Shown here in pieces: positions 1 to 7,668 of a stretch of 64,000 bases of DNA. The notes under the pieces were generated by a model. The model was not told the DNA's origin. It saw only the letters and a program-made list of their open reading frames with translations, and did not search any database. The translations under genes and the position numbers were made by a program. Within the stretch, counting starts at the first letter, position 1. Every line of letters begins with the position of its first letter. Origin of the DNA: Scandinavium manionii (GTDB lineage: Bacteria > Pseudomonadota > Gammaproteobacteria > Enterobacterales > Enterobacteriaceae); NCBI RefSeq assembly GCF_024764775.1, contig NZ_JALIGC010000038.1, positions 186,001 to 250,000 of the forward strand. Reading direction: 5' to 3'.

Positions 1-363
1 GTGTACGGCGAGTTGCCGTATATCTTTCCCGTCTCGCTCAATGAAACCGCCGGGATAGACGGTTTCAGAGACGATTTCGCCACCACCCTGGTGAAGGCCC
101 AACACAATGCAGACGGCGTACTGGTGCTGTGCGATATGCAAAGCGGCACGCCGTGGAACGTCGCCTGCCAGCACGCCTTTTCACCCGCTATGACGCCGCC
201 AATGGCAGTTCTGGCAGGGGTAAATTTGCCGATGCTGCTGCAAACCGACGACATCCATCTCCTGACCGACGTTCATGCCGCCGCAGCACAACTGCTGGCA
301 TTAACTCAGCCCACGCTGGTCATCGCGGTACCGGTCGCATTCACCCAATCTGATGATTTTTAA
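1..363 (+). CDS. Mannose-class PTS EIIA component, 5' end cut off by the window
   Basis: C-terminal 120 residues of a PTS EIIA of the mannose/fructose/sorbose class. This cytoplasmic domain takes phosphate from HPr on a histidine near its N-terminus and passes it to EIIB. The phosphorylated histidine lies upstream of base 1, so the GTG at position 1 is only the window edge and not a supported start. Visible family features are the 'LCDMQSGTPWN' segment, typical of the 'D-x-x-GGTP' region of EIIA-Man, and the order A-B-C-D with the next three genes. The stop is 11 bases before the EIIB start, so one operon is likely. The substrate cannot be read from this fragment. Confidence 0.85.
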   Translation: MYGELPYIFPVSLNETAGIDGFRDDFATTLVKAQHNADGVLVLCDMQSGTPWNVACQHAFSPAMTPPMAVLAGVNLPMLLQTDDIHLLTDVHAAAAQLLALTQPTLVIAVPVAFTQSDDF

Positions 364-374
364 CGAGGTGTTCT

Positions 375-869
375 ATGAGTCTTTCTTTCGTACGTATTGA
401 TGACCGCGTCATCCATGGGCAACTCGTCACACGCTGGGCCAAAGAGCTGCCCTGTGACGGTATCGTGGCGATTGACGATGCCGTTGCGGCCGACCCGCTG
501 CTCTCGTCGGTAATGAAAGGTGCGGTGTCGGACACCAAAGTCTGGCTGTTTGATACCGCCACCGCCATCGAAAAGCTGCCCAAAGTCATTGCCAGCGAGA
601 AACGGTATTTCGTGATTGGCAAATCTCCGCTCACGCTGCAGCGCATTGAGCAGGCCGGGATCAGCCTGAAAAACAGCAACGGCAAAATCAACGTCGGGCC
701 GATGAGCGCGCGCGCCAACAGCACCACTATTGGCCCGAACCAGTCGGTGACCGCCGAGGAAGCGGCCGCGTTTGAATGGCTCTGCGCCCAAGGCCATCAC
801 GTCGAGTTTCGCCTGGTGCCCGATGCCAGCTGTTACAGCTGGCAGGACGCGCGTCAGAAACTGAAATAA
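375..869 (+). CDS. Mannose-class PTS EIIB component
   Basis: Cytoplasmic EIIB (164 aa, normal length) of a mannose/fructose/sorbose-class phosphotransferase system. It accepts phosphate from EIIA and transfers it to the sugar as it crosses EIIC/EIID. The N-terminal motif RIDDRVIHGQ holds His14, the family's phosphorylation site. The start is well placed, with a GAGGTG ribosome site just before the ATG. It sits between EIIA and EIIC with short gaps of about 11 bases. The family call is firm; substrate specificity is unknown. Confidence 0.93.
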   Translation: MSLSFVRIDDRVIHGQLVTRWAKELPCDGIVAIDDAVAADPLLSSVMKGAVSDTKVWLFDTATAIEKLPKVIASEKRYFVIGKSPLTLQRIEQAGISLKNSNGKINVGPMSARANSTTIGPNQSVTAEEAAAFEWLCAQGHHVEFRLVPDASCYSWQDARQKLK

Positions 870-879
870 GGAGCCGAAA

Positions 880-1677
880 ATGATATTCGAAGCCACTCTG
901 ATTGGCCTGCTCTGTTACCTCGGCGCGCTCAGCAGCCCCTGGCTGTTCGGTCTGACCGGCGGCTGGTATCTGATTTCCCGCCCGCTGGTCTCCGGGATGC
1001 TGGTCGGCCTGATCCTCGGCGATGTGAAAACCGGGATCCTGATCGGCGTCGCGGTGCAGGCAGTGTATATCGCGATGGTCACGCCGGGCGGTTCGATGCC
1101 TGCGGACCTGAACTTTGTCGCATATCCCGCAATCGCGCTGGGGATCCTGTCCGGCAAAGGCCCGGAAGTCGCCGTCGCCCTGGCCGCCACCATCGGGATC
1201 GCGGGCACCATTTTGTTCAACACCATGATGATGCTCAATTCCTTCTGGAACCACCGGGCAGACAGCGCCCTTGAGCGCGGCGACGAACGCGGCATTTACC
1301 TCAACAGCGCCATCTGGCCCCAGGCCACAAACTTTGTGCTGCGCTTCGTACCGACGTTTATTGCCGTTTACTTTGGCGCGCAGTACATCAGCGGCTTTAT
1401 GGACAGCCTGCCGGCGATTGTCATTTCCACCATGAGCGTCCTGGGCGGCATTTTACCGGCGGTGGGTATCGCTATCCTGCTGAAACAAATCATCAAAAAC
1501 TACACCATGATTATCTATTTCCTCGTCGGCTTTATCTGCATCGTGTTCCTGAAACTGAACATGGTGGCGCTGGTGATTGTTGGCGCGCTGCTGGCGCTTA
1601 TCCACTACAACTACAAGCCAGAAGCGCCGCAGACTGCCGCCGCGAAGCCGACTGTCGATGATGAGGATGAATTCTGA
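880..1677 (+). CDS. Mannose-class PTS EIIC membrane component
   Basis: Integral membrane EIIC of 265 aa, one of the two membrane proteins forming the sugar channel of a mannose-class PTS. The sequence is a run of hydrophobic helices with glycine-rich turns (e.g. 'GLILGDVKTGILIGVAVQ' and 'TPGGSMPADLNF'), as in the EIIC-sorbose family, and a short charged C-terminal tail. A strong GGAG site precedes the ATG. Its TGA stop shares one base with the ATG of EIID (TGATG), which indicates translational coupling. Confidence 0.92.
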   Translation: MIFEATLIGLLCYLGALSSPWLFGLTGGWYLISRPLVSGMLVGLILGDVKTGILIGVAVQAVYIAMVTPGGSMPADLNFVAYPAIALGILSGKGPEVAVALAATIGIAGTILFNTMMMLNSFWNHRADSALERGDERGIYLNSAIWPQATNFVLRFVPTFIAVYFGAQYISGFMDSLPAIVISTMSVLGGILPAVGIAILLKQIIKNYTMIIYFLVGFICIVFLKLNMVALVIVGALLALIHYNYKPEAPQTAAAKPTVDDEDEF

Positions 1678-2492
1678 TGGAAGAACGTAAACTGACCCGC
1701 ACCGATCTGCGCCGCTGCTGGCGCGCGTGGATGATGCATAATCTGTCTTCAATGAGCTTCGAACGTCTGGAATCGTTCGGTTTCTGCCTGAGCATGCTGC
1801 CGGTGGCGAAAAAGCTGTACCCGGATGCCGCACAGCGCACCGAAATGCTGCGTCGTCACGCGTCGTTCTACAACACCGAGCCGCAACTGGGCGCGATCGT
1901 CAACGGCATGGCGCTGGGCCTGGAGGAGAAAAAAGCCAACGGTGAGCCAATCGACGGAGAAACCATTAACACCCTGAAGGTCGGGCTCATGGGACCGATC
2001 GCCGGGATCGGCGATTCGATGATCCCCGGCATGCTAATCCCCATTCTGCTCAGTATCGGCATGGCACTGGCCGCTGGGGGCAATATTCTTGGCCCGCTGT
2101 TTTACACCGTCGCGTGGCTGGCGATCATTCTGCCCGGATCGTGGTTCCTGTTTTTGAAGGGCTACCAGATGGGCTCCGGATCGGTTGAAATGCTGGTCAG
2201 CAGCAAATCGACTCGTCTGCGTGAAGCGCTGTCGCTGCTCGGGGTGTTTGTGATGGGCGGCGTAGCAGCGAGCTACGTTAAGCTCGGCTCAGGCCTGGAG
2301 TTCGTGACCAAAGATGGCGTGAATATACACCTGCAACAGATGCTGGACGGGATTTTCCCACAGTTGCTGCCGCTGATCGTGGTGCTCGGCACCTGGTATC
2401 TGATGGCCAAGCGCGGCGTATCACCGGTCAAAGCGATGCTCCTGTTGCTGGTACTGGCAGCGGTCGGTGTCGCGACAGGGTTGTTTGCCTGA
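1677..2492 (+). CDS. Mannose-class PTS EIID membrane component
   Basis: EIID (271 aa), the second membrane subunit and unique to mannose-class PTS complexes. The N-terminus 'LTRTDLRRCWRAWMM...FGFCLSMLPVAKKLYPD' and the central 'GLMGPIAGIGDSMIPGML' block are family signatures; hydrophobic helices fill the second half. Start codon overlaps the EIIC stop. It is the last gene of the operon: four bases after the stop comes a REP hairpin, and the next genes converge from the other strand. Substrate is unknown; mannose-class systems in enterics serve mannose, sorbose, glucoselysine/fructoselysine, D-glucosaminate and others. Confidence 0.93.
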   Translation: MEERKLTRTDLRRCWRAWMMHNLSSMSFERLESFGFCLSMLPVAKKLYPDAAQRTEMLRRHASFYNTEPQLGAIVNGMALGLEEKKANGEPIDGETINTLKVGLMGPIAGIGDSMIPGMLIPILLSIGMALAAGGNILGPLFYTVAWLAIILPGSWFLFLKGYQMGSGSVEMLVSSKSTRLREALSLLGVFVMGGVAASYVKLGSGLEFVTKDGVNIHLQQMLDGIFPQLLPLIVVLGTWYLMAKRGVSPVKAMLLLLVLAAVGVATGLFA

Positions 2493-2495
2493 CTC

Positions 2496-2562
2496 GCCCG
2501 GCGGCACTGCGTTTGCCGGGCCTGGAATACTCGGCAGACCCGGTAGGCGTAGCGCCACCGGA
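2496..2562. repeat. REP/BIME repeat between convergent genes
   Basis: Two REP-like inverted repeats. The first (2496-2521) has arms GCCCGGC and GCCGGGC; the second (about 2537-2562) is an imperfect hairpin around 'acccggtaggcgtagcgccaccgg'. They lie between the EIID stop and the convergent cupin gene, the usual place for REP elements, and may protect mRNA 3' ends or aid termination. Confidence 0.75.
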
Positions 2563-2568
2563 ATAATT

Positions 2569-3351
2569 TTATGGATGAAAGTTCTGCCACAACGCGGCGG
2601 TTTTATCCGGGCGTGAGATGAACTGGAAGCGCGCGGGGGAGTCGATAAACTGCTGATAAATGGGGGCGTCGGTAAGACCAAACTCCCGATATGCGCGTGG
2701 CGGGATCACCTGCAAGCGGGCGGAAGCATAGTGAGAATTATGCTGCCAGATAATCTGTTTATCCTGCCACAACGGATACCATGCCAGCCCCTTACGTGCC
2801 CGTACGGCGTCATATTCAAAGCCATATTCCCTGTCACACCAGGCGCCAAAGGTCAGCGGCTGCTCTGAATCGGCCGAAATCGTGGCATGTCCCCAGCCCG
2901 GCGGTACCAGCACTTTTTCGCCAGGCCCGGCAATCACCGCAAAGCAGCGCCCCGGATCGTCAGCCACATACTCCTGCATATAAATAATCGCTTTGCCCTG
3001 CCAGATTTCATACAGCTCCGGCGGCGACCAGCCGCTGTGCTGGCTGATGCGATGAATATGCCCCTGGCTGCGAACGGGTTCATCCCCTAGTTTTCCGGCC
3101 GCATAGGTAACAACGCCAAACAGCAGCATACGCTTTTTCAGCTCTTCGCGATCCTGAAGTCTGGCGACGTCCATGGCTATCGCATACACCTCTTCCGGCC
3201 CGTCGCACGTCGGATCCCGCAGCGAAGGCCGGATTTGCGCCAGGGTGCGGATCTCCGGCATCGGCCCAATGACATCGTCGCCGTAGGTAAAACCCATCGG
3301 CTGGCGCTGAATAGTCATATCCAGGCCAAAACGTCGCGCGCGGTCAGCCAT
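2569..3351 (-). CDS. Cupin-type phosphoglucose-isomerase-like protein (long paralogue)
   Basis: 260-aa member of the cupin glucose-6-phosphate isomerase family, which interconverts aldose and ketose phosphates with a bound divalent metal. Likely metal ligands are His98 and His100 (QGHIH), Glu112 or Glu115 (PPELYEIWQGK) and His155 (PPGWGHATIS). It is longer than the classic enzyme of about 190 aa, with about 100 extra C-terminal residues. Its start lies inside the end of the neighbouring cupin gene (8-base overlap), so the two are co-translated. A role on the product of the facing PTS is an inference from position. Actual substrate is unknown. Confidence 0.75.
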   Translation of the reverse strand: MADRARRFGLDMTIQRQPMGFTYGDDVIGPMPEIRTLAQIRPSLRDPTCDGPEEVYAIAMDVARLQDREELKKRMLLFGVVTYAAGKLGDEPVRSQGHIHRISQHSGWSPPELYEIWQGKAIIYMQEYVADDPGRCFAVIAGPGEKVLVPPGWGHATISADSEQPLTFGAWCDREYGFEYDAVRARKGLAWYPLWQDKQIIWQHNSHYASARLQVIPPRAYREFGLTDAPIYQQFIDSPARFQFISRPDKTAALWQNFHP

Positions 3352-3907
3352 TCTGCACCTCTTTCGCCATCAACTTCAGCGTGTCAGCCGTTACCCGCAG
3401 AGCAAAACCGCCGCTCAGCGCAGCGTAATCATGCCCGGCGACGCTGGGCCATACGGCCAGCGCCGACAGAATATCGCTGCCGATATTGATCAGTCGATGC
3501 GCCGTGAAACCGGCGATGTGATGCACAGAACCTGGCCGAACCTGCTCCAGCCGGGTGTGTCCTTGCTCGTCCTGCAACAGCAGCAGTCCTTCGCCACGCA
3601 GACCAAAGTAGATTTCGCCCTGCTCGCGGCGGGCGTGGAAATGACCACGGGTCATGAAGAACTCATTGCCGACGCGGCCTGGGTTGAGATGGGTCACGCC
3701 GGTATACAGTTCGCCCTCCCCCGAGGGAGTATCAAACATTTCAACGCGATAGACGGCGAGCGTAGGTTCACAGCACCGCCACGCGTCATCGTCGGCAAAG
3801 ACGTTATTTAAATCACCGAGGTGAGTCGTTTTTTGGATGAGCGGCGCGTCAGAAAGAGCACCGCTTGCCCATGCCACCTGCGGCGGCATTGTTATTGAAG
3901 GATTCAT
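3344..3907 (-). CDS. Cupin-type phosphoglucose isomerase (short, canonical form)
   Basis: 187-aa protein matching the size and metal site of archaeal cupin phosphoglucose isomerases. The ligand set His89, His91 (RGHFHAR), Glu98 (GEIYFGLRGEG) and His137 (TAHRLIN) has the same spacing that I recall for the Pyrococcus furiosus enzyme (His88, His90, Glu97, His136). Enterobacteria already have an unrelated Pgi, so this one probably serves a particular catabolic sugar phosphate. First gene of a two-gene operon with the longer cupin protein; a palindromic candidate operator lies 45-56 bases upstream. Family call is strong; substrate is not known. Confidence 0.8.
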   Translation of the reverse strand: MNPSITMPPQVAWASGALSDAPLIQKTTHLGDLNNVFADDDAWRCCEPTLAVYRVEMFDTPSGEGELYTGVTHLNPGRVGNEFFMTRGHFHARREQGEIYFGLRGEGLLLLQDEQGHTRLEQVRPGSVHHIAGFTAHRLINIGSDILSALAVWPSVAGHDYAALSGGFALRVTADTLKLMAKEVQNG

Positions 3908-3951
3908 CAGTTTCTCCGGCCCGAGGAGAACAACGGAATAAGATTAGCAGA

Positions 3952-3963
3952 TTAATCGATTAA
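3952..3963. promoter_or_regulatory. Perfect 12-bp palindrome TTAATCGATTAA, candidate operator
   Basis: TTAATCGATTAA is a perfect palindrome with a central CG, a form common among LacI-family operators. It lies about 45 bases upstream of the first cupin isomerase gene, where a promoter is expected. No LacI-type gene is visible in the window, so the regulator, if there is one, may lie left of base 1. Confidence 0.4.
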
Positions 3964-3995
3964 CCGACTGTGAGATGGCTCACTTTGCCGCAGGA

Positions 3996-4625
3996 TCACG
4001 CTAGGGTATAGCTGACCACCATCTGGCCTTTTTTGAGCTTCAGTTGGGTTATCACCACTTCACCGAGCGCTGACAAGCTGGCAACGTGAGTGCCGCCGCA
4101 CGGATATGCAGTCTGCTCGCCGAATCCGACCTGGCGTAAGCCCTCTTCAATGGAAAGGCGCCGTGGCAGATTCTCTGATACCCAGCCGTCAATTTTTGCC
4201 TGTAATGCGCTGGCTTCCGGTAACGCGGAATTATCTCTGGCCACAAACGTAATCCGCCCTTCCCCCGGCCAGTGATGCGCTTTGACGGGCTGCCAGCCGA
4301 GCTGCTCGCCCGCCTGACCAATCATATGTCCGGCAGAATGCAGCCTGGAATGCAGTAACCGCGCCGCCGCATCCACCTCAATCGACACCTCGCCAGGCAA
4401 CAGCGGCTGCGACAATAAATGTACGACGTGGTCGCCGCGCGTCATTACGCTTTCGACCGCCACGCCCGCAATCCAGCCGCTGTCTGCGGGCTGGCCGCCC
4501 CCCTGTGGATGAAACAACGTTCGGTCCAGTTCCACAGCGTAGCGCCCTTCCGCGTCGGGCTCGCAACGCAGTATTTGTGCCCGCCCTTCAGTGGCGTCGC
4601 TGGTGTAATAAAGGCGTTCTGTCAT
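3996..4625 (-). CDS. AlaX-type alanyl-tRNA editing protein
   Basis: Free-standing homologue (209 aa) of the AlaRS editing domain, which hydrolyses tRNA-Ala mischarged with serine or glycine. The zinc-binding set is visible: His96 and His100 in 'RLHSAGHMI', then Cys176 and His180 in 'YPCGGTH'. The N-terminal 'LFHPQGGGQPADSG' block is also typical. E. coli K-12 has no such gene at this place. It is divergent from the LysR regulator with 92 bases between starts, so it may be the regulator's target. AlaX-like proteins can have other hydrolytic roles, so the editing substrate is inferred from family. Confidence 0.85.
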   Translation of the reverse strand: MTERLYYTSDATEGRAQILRCEPDAEGRYAVELDRTLFHPQGGGQPADSGWIAGVAVESVMTRGDHVVHLLSQPLLPGEVSIEVDAAARLLHSRLHSAGHMIGQAGEQLGWQPVKAHHWPGEGRITFVARDNSALPEASALQAKIDGWVSENLPRRLSIEEGLRQVGFGEQTAYPCGGTHVASLSALGEVVITQLKLKKGQMVVSYTLA

Positions 4626-4717
4626 GGTTGTTCTCCTCTGGTTCTGGACAGTATATTGATATCATCTGTAACGATAATCCCATTCATTCTCAATGCACCT
4701 TTGCGCAGCAGGCACAA

Positions 4718-5611
4718 ATGAATCTGAGCTTACTTCCCGATCTCGCGCTGTTCGTCCAGGTTGTCGACCAGGGCAGTTTTTCCGCCGTAGCCCGAAAATC
4801 CGGGGCGACGCCTTCAGCCATTAGTCGCAGCGTTTCTCGACTGGAACACGAAATTGGCAGCAAATTGCTACACCGGACAACGCGAAAACTGCGTCTGAGC
4901 GACAGCGGAAAGACAGTTTATCAACATGCGCAGCAGATGCTGGAGGCCGCTCGCCAGGCGATGGATGGCGCCAACCGTGAGCAGGCCATCGCGCAGGGAA
5001 AACTGACGCTCAGTGTGCCGAAAGCCGTCGGGCGGTTTGTGGTACATCCTCTGATGATGGAATTTTTGACGCGCTATCCGCAGGTGGACGTTTGTCTGCG
5101 ACTGGAGGACAGAGTGCTGGATTTCATTGATGACGGGATTGATCTGGCGCTGCGCATTACCCATTCCCCTTCTCCCGGGCTGCACGGTAAGCTGCTGATA
5201 CCGGTCACACATATCATCTGCGCAACACCCGCGTATTTACAGCAGCACGGCACACCCAAAACCCCTCAGGAACTGGCCGCGCATAGCTGTATTAGTCTCG
5301 GCGAGATGCCTGGGGACGCCCGCTGGAAATTTCGGCGTGAGGGCAAAACGGAGACCATTCGGACTCAGGGCCGCTATGCCGCCAACCATACCGCGGTGCG
5401 TCTGGACGCCGTCAAACAGCATCTGGGAATCGGCAGCCTGCCGCTGTTTACCGCCCGAGAAGCGCTGGAAAACGGGGACATTGTGCAGGTGCTGCCGGAA
5501 TGGGAGTTTATCAGTCGCTATTCCGGCCAGCTATGGCTGCTGTGGTCGGGCAATAAACACATGCCCGCCAGAATGCGGGCGATGATTGATTATCTCAGCG
5601 AGAAGCTTTAG
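4718..5611 (+). CDS. LysR-family transcriptional regulator (CrgA-like)
   Basis: 297-aa LysR-type regulator. The N-terminal winged helix-turn-helix spans about residues 5-65 ('FSAVARKSGATPSAISRSVS') and is followed by a periplasmic-binding-protein-like effector domain. The start at 4718 (MNLSLLPDLALFVQVV) gives the normal family length; the reading frame stays open to 4505, but that extension overlaps the divergent AlaX gene and looks noncoding. Divergent arrangement with alaX suggests control of that gene and of itself. Effector is unknown. Confidence 0.85.
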   Translation: MNLSLLPDLALFVQVVDQGSFSAVARKSGATPSAISRSVSRLEHEIGSKLLHRTTRKLRLSDSGKTVYQHAQQMLEAARQAMDGANREQAIAQGKLTLSVPKAVGRFVVHPLMMEFLTRYPQVDVCLRLEDRVLDFIDDGIDLALRITHSPSPGLHGKLLIPVTHIICATPAYLQQHGTPKTPQELAAHSCISLGEMPGDARWKFRREGKTETIRTQGRYAANHTAVRLDAVKQHLGIGSLPLFTAREALENGDIVQVLPEWEFISRYSGQLWLLWSGNKHMPARMRAMIDYLSEKL

Positions 5612-5617
5612 TCGTGC

Positions 5618-6532
5618 TTACGGTGCCAGCGCGATCACTTCAGCCACCCACTGACGGAAGCCGTCGACGTCCAGACCCAGCGCCACCTGCGCGTTTGCCG
5701 GGCGTTCGAAGCGGTTTTCGATATCGACCACCGTGGTGCCGGCAGTCCAGGTCCCCTGGGTTTCGACCGTCACAAAACACGGTTTGAGGGTGAATAATTC
5801 CGGGCGTACCAGCCAGGCGATGGCGCAGAGGTCATGCATCCGCAGGCCGCTGCCCATGCTGCCGCTGCGATAGTGGCTAAACAACGAATGCAGCATTTTC
5901 CCGGTCTGGTTCACTTCGGGCAGCGTCGCCAGATATTCCGGGGTTAACAGTGCCTGATTGGTGACATCCAGGCCGCACATCACAATCTCAATCCCGCTCT
6001 GGAACACGCGCTCTGCGGCTTCCGGGTCGATGGCAATATTGAATTCTGCATTCGGCGTGAAGTTACCGCGTCCGGCCGAACCGCCCATAATCACCAGGCG
6101 GCGGATATTGAATTTACACTCCGGATAATGCGTCAGCAGCAGAGCAATGTTGGTCAGCGGGCCAATCGCCACCAGCGTCAACGGCTCCGGGGCGCTCATC
6201 AGCGCATCACGGATAGCAATGAAAGCAGGTTTCGCCAGCGGCTGACGCTGGTGATCGACAAAGTCGTAGCCTTCCATTCCGGATTCGCCATGAACATAGG
6301 CGGCATCGCGCAGCGGGCGTAATAACGGCGTGGCTGCACCCTGGGCGACCGGCACATCAGCCTGCCAAAAATGCAGTAATTGCAGGGCATTACGCGTTGT
6401 TTTTTCTACGGAGACATTCCCGGCGACGGTGGTTATCAGCTGGAGTTTGAGTTCAGGGGCAAACAGCGCGGCGGCAATGGCGGCAGCGTCGTCGATGCCA
6501 GGGTCGGTGTCGAGAATAAAAGATAAGGGCAT
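5618..6532 (-). CDS. rihC: Non-specific ribonucleoside hydrolase RihC
   Basis: 304-aa nucleoside hydrolase splitting purine and pyrimidine ribonucleosides into base and ribose. The calcium-binding N-terminal motif DTDPGIDDA (Asp8, Asp10, Asp14, Asp15) is present, as are 'VAIGPLTNIALL' and the C-terminal 'RMHDLCAIAWLVRP' block. It is very similar to E. coli RihC over its whole length and has the same neighbour, ispH. In E. coli dapB and carAB follow; here the accessory sugar/LysR block does instead. Confidence 0.95.
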   Translation of the reverse strand: MPLSFILDTDPGIDDAAAIAAALFAPELKLQLITTVAGNVSVEKTTRNALQLLHFWQADVPVAQGAATPLLRPLRDAAYVHGESGMEGYDFVDHQRQPLAKPAFIAIRDALMSAPEPLTLVAIGPLTNIALLLTHYPECKFNIRRLVIMGGSAGRGNFTPNAEFNIAIDPEAAERVFQSGIEIVMCGLDVTNQALLTPEYLATLPEVNQTGKMLHSLFSHYRSGSMGSGLRMHDLCAIAWLVRPELFTLKPCFVTVETQGTWTAGTTVVDIENRFERPANAQVALGLDVDGFRQWVAEVIALAP

Positions 6533-6544
6533 GATTCCTCCATA

Positions 6545-6571
6545 AAAAAGCCAGGTGTTAGCCTGGCATTT
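6545..6571 (-). terminator. Intrinsic terminator between ispH and rihC
   Basis: Hairpin with arms GCCAGG/CCTGGC and a six-base loop, flanked by A and T runs on both sides. On the minus strand it follows ispH (with an ERIC element between) and ends in a T run, so it probably ends the ribF-ileS-lspA-fkpB-ispH transcript before rihC. Confidence 0.7.
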
Positions 6572-6572
6572 T

Positions 6573-6699
6573 TATACTCGTCATACTTCAAGCTGCATGT
6601 GCGTTGGCTTCACCGGTTCGCCCCAGTCACTTACTTTAGTAAGCTCCTGGGAATTCACAGGTTCGCCGCCTGCCTGCAACTCGAATTATTTAGAGTATA
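6573..6699. repeat. ERIC element, copy 1
   Basis: 127-bp enterobacterial repetitive intergenic consensus element. Its ends are TATACTCG and the complementary GAGTATA, and it holds the conserved core with the central palindrome CTTACTTTAGTAAG. It lies directly downstream of ispH and would be transcribed as a long hairpin at the 3' end of that operon. Confidence 0.95.
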
Positions 6700-6716
6700 T
6701 CGGCATCGAAAAAAAC

Positions 6717-7667
6717 TTATTCCACTTCGCGGATATCGAGTCGCAGCTCTTTCGGCACTTCGAAAACGATGTTTTCTTCGCGGCCTTCAAGCGGGATGGC
6801 ATCGCCGCCACCGAGTTCCTGCAGGCGTGAAATCACGTTCTGCACCAGAATATCCGGCGCAGAGGCTCCGGCGGTGACACCGACGCAGCCTGCCGTTTTC
6901 ACCCACTCTTCCTGAATATCGGTGGAATCATCAATCAGGAATGCCGCTTTGCCCATACGTTGAGCCAGCTCAGCCAGACGGTTGGAGTTGGAGGAGTTTT
7001 TGGAACCCACCACCAGTACCACATCCGCGCGCTGTGCGAGGTCGCGCACCGCTTCCTGACGGTTAGTCGTCGCGTAGCAGATGTCGTCTTTACGCGGTCC
7101 GACGATTTTCGGGAAACGTTGGCGCAGGGCATCAATCACGTCAGAGGTATCGTCGACGGAGAGCGTGGTCTGGGTCATGAATGACAGACGAGTTTCGTTT
7201 TTAACGTTCAGCGTCCAGACGTCTTCCGGCGATTCGACCAAATACATGCCTCCGGCTGGGTTGCTATACTGACCCATGGTGCCTTCAACTTCCGGGTGGC
7301 CGGCGTGACCAATCAGAATCGACTCTTCGCCACGACGGCTGGCGCGGGCGACTTCCATATGTACTTTGGTCACCAGCGGACAAGTCGCGTCGAAGACCGT
7401 CAGGTCACGGCTTTTGGCTTCGTTTCGTACCGCCTGAGAAACGCCGTGCGCGGAGAAAATCAGGATCGTGCCGTCCGGCACTTCGCTGATTTGCTCGATG
7501 AAGATAGCGCCGCGCTGACGCAGGCTGTCGACCACGTAGCGGTTGTGCACCACTTCATGGCGGACGTAAATCGGCGCGCCGAAGATCTCCAGCGCGTTTT
7601 CAACAATGCTGATAGCGCGGTCTACACCGGCGCAGAAACCGCGCGGGTTGGCCAACAGGATCTGCAT
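6717..7667 (-). CDS. ispH: 4-hydroxy-3-methylbut-2-enyl diphosphate reductase IspH
   Basis: 316-aa iron-sulfur enzyme for the last step of the MEP isoprenoid pathway, making IPP and DMAPP from HMBPP. The three cluster cysteines lie in 'RGFCAGVDRA' (Cys12), 'DATCPLVTK' and 'DDICYATTNRQEA'; the last block also contains the TNRQ substrate-binding motif. Same length as the E. coli protein. It is the last gene of the ribF-ileS-lspA-fkpB-ispH operon and starts 1 base after the fkpB stop. Confidence 0.98.
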   Translation of the reverse strand: MQILLANPRGFCAGVDRAISIVENALEIFGAPIYVRHEVVHNRYVVDSLRQRGAIFIEQISEVPDGTILIFSAHGVSQAVRNEAKSRDLTVFDATCPLVTKVHMEVARASRRGEESILIGHAGHPEVEGTMGQYSNPAGGMYLVESPEDVWTLNVKNETRLSFMTQTTLSVDDTSDVIDALRQRFPKIVGPRKDDICYATTNRQEAVRDLAQRADVVLVVGSKNSSNSNRLAELAQRMGKAAFLIDDSTDIQEEWVKTAGCVGVTAGASAPDILVQNVISRLQELGGGDAIPLEGREENIVFEVPKELRLDIREVE

Positions 7668-7668
7668 T

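Noticed and set aside
6555..6877. Short frames within ERIC copy 1 and the ispH end
   Set aside because: They consist of ERIC sequence plus antisense ispH; the similar frame at ERIC copy 2 (20843-21064) has the same cause.
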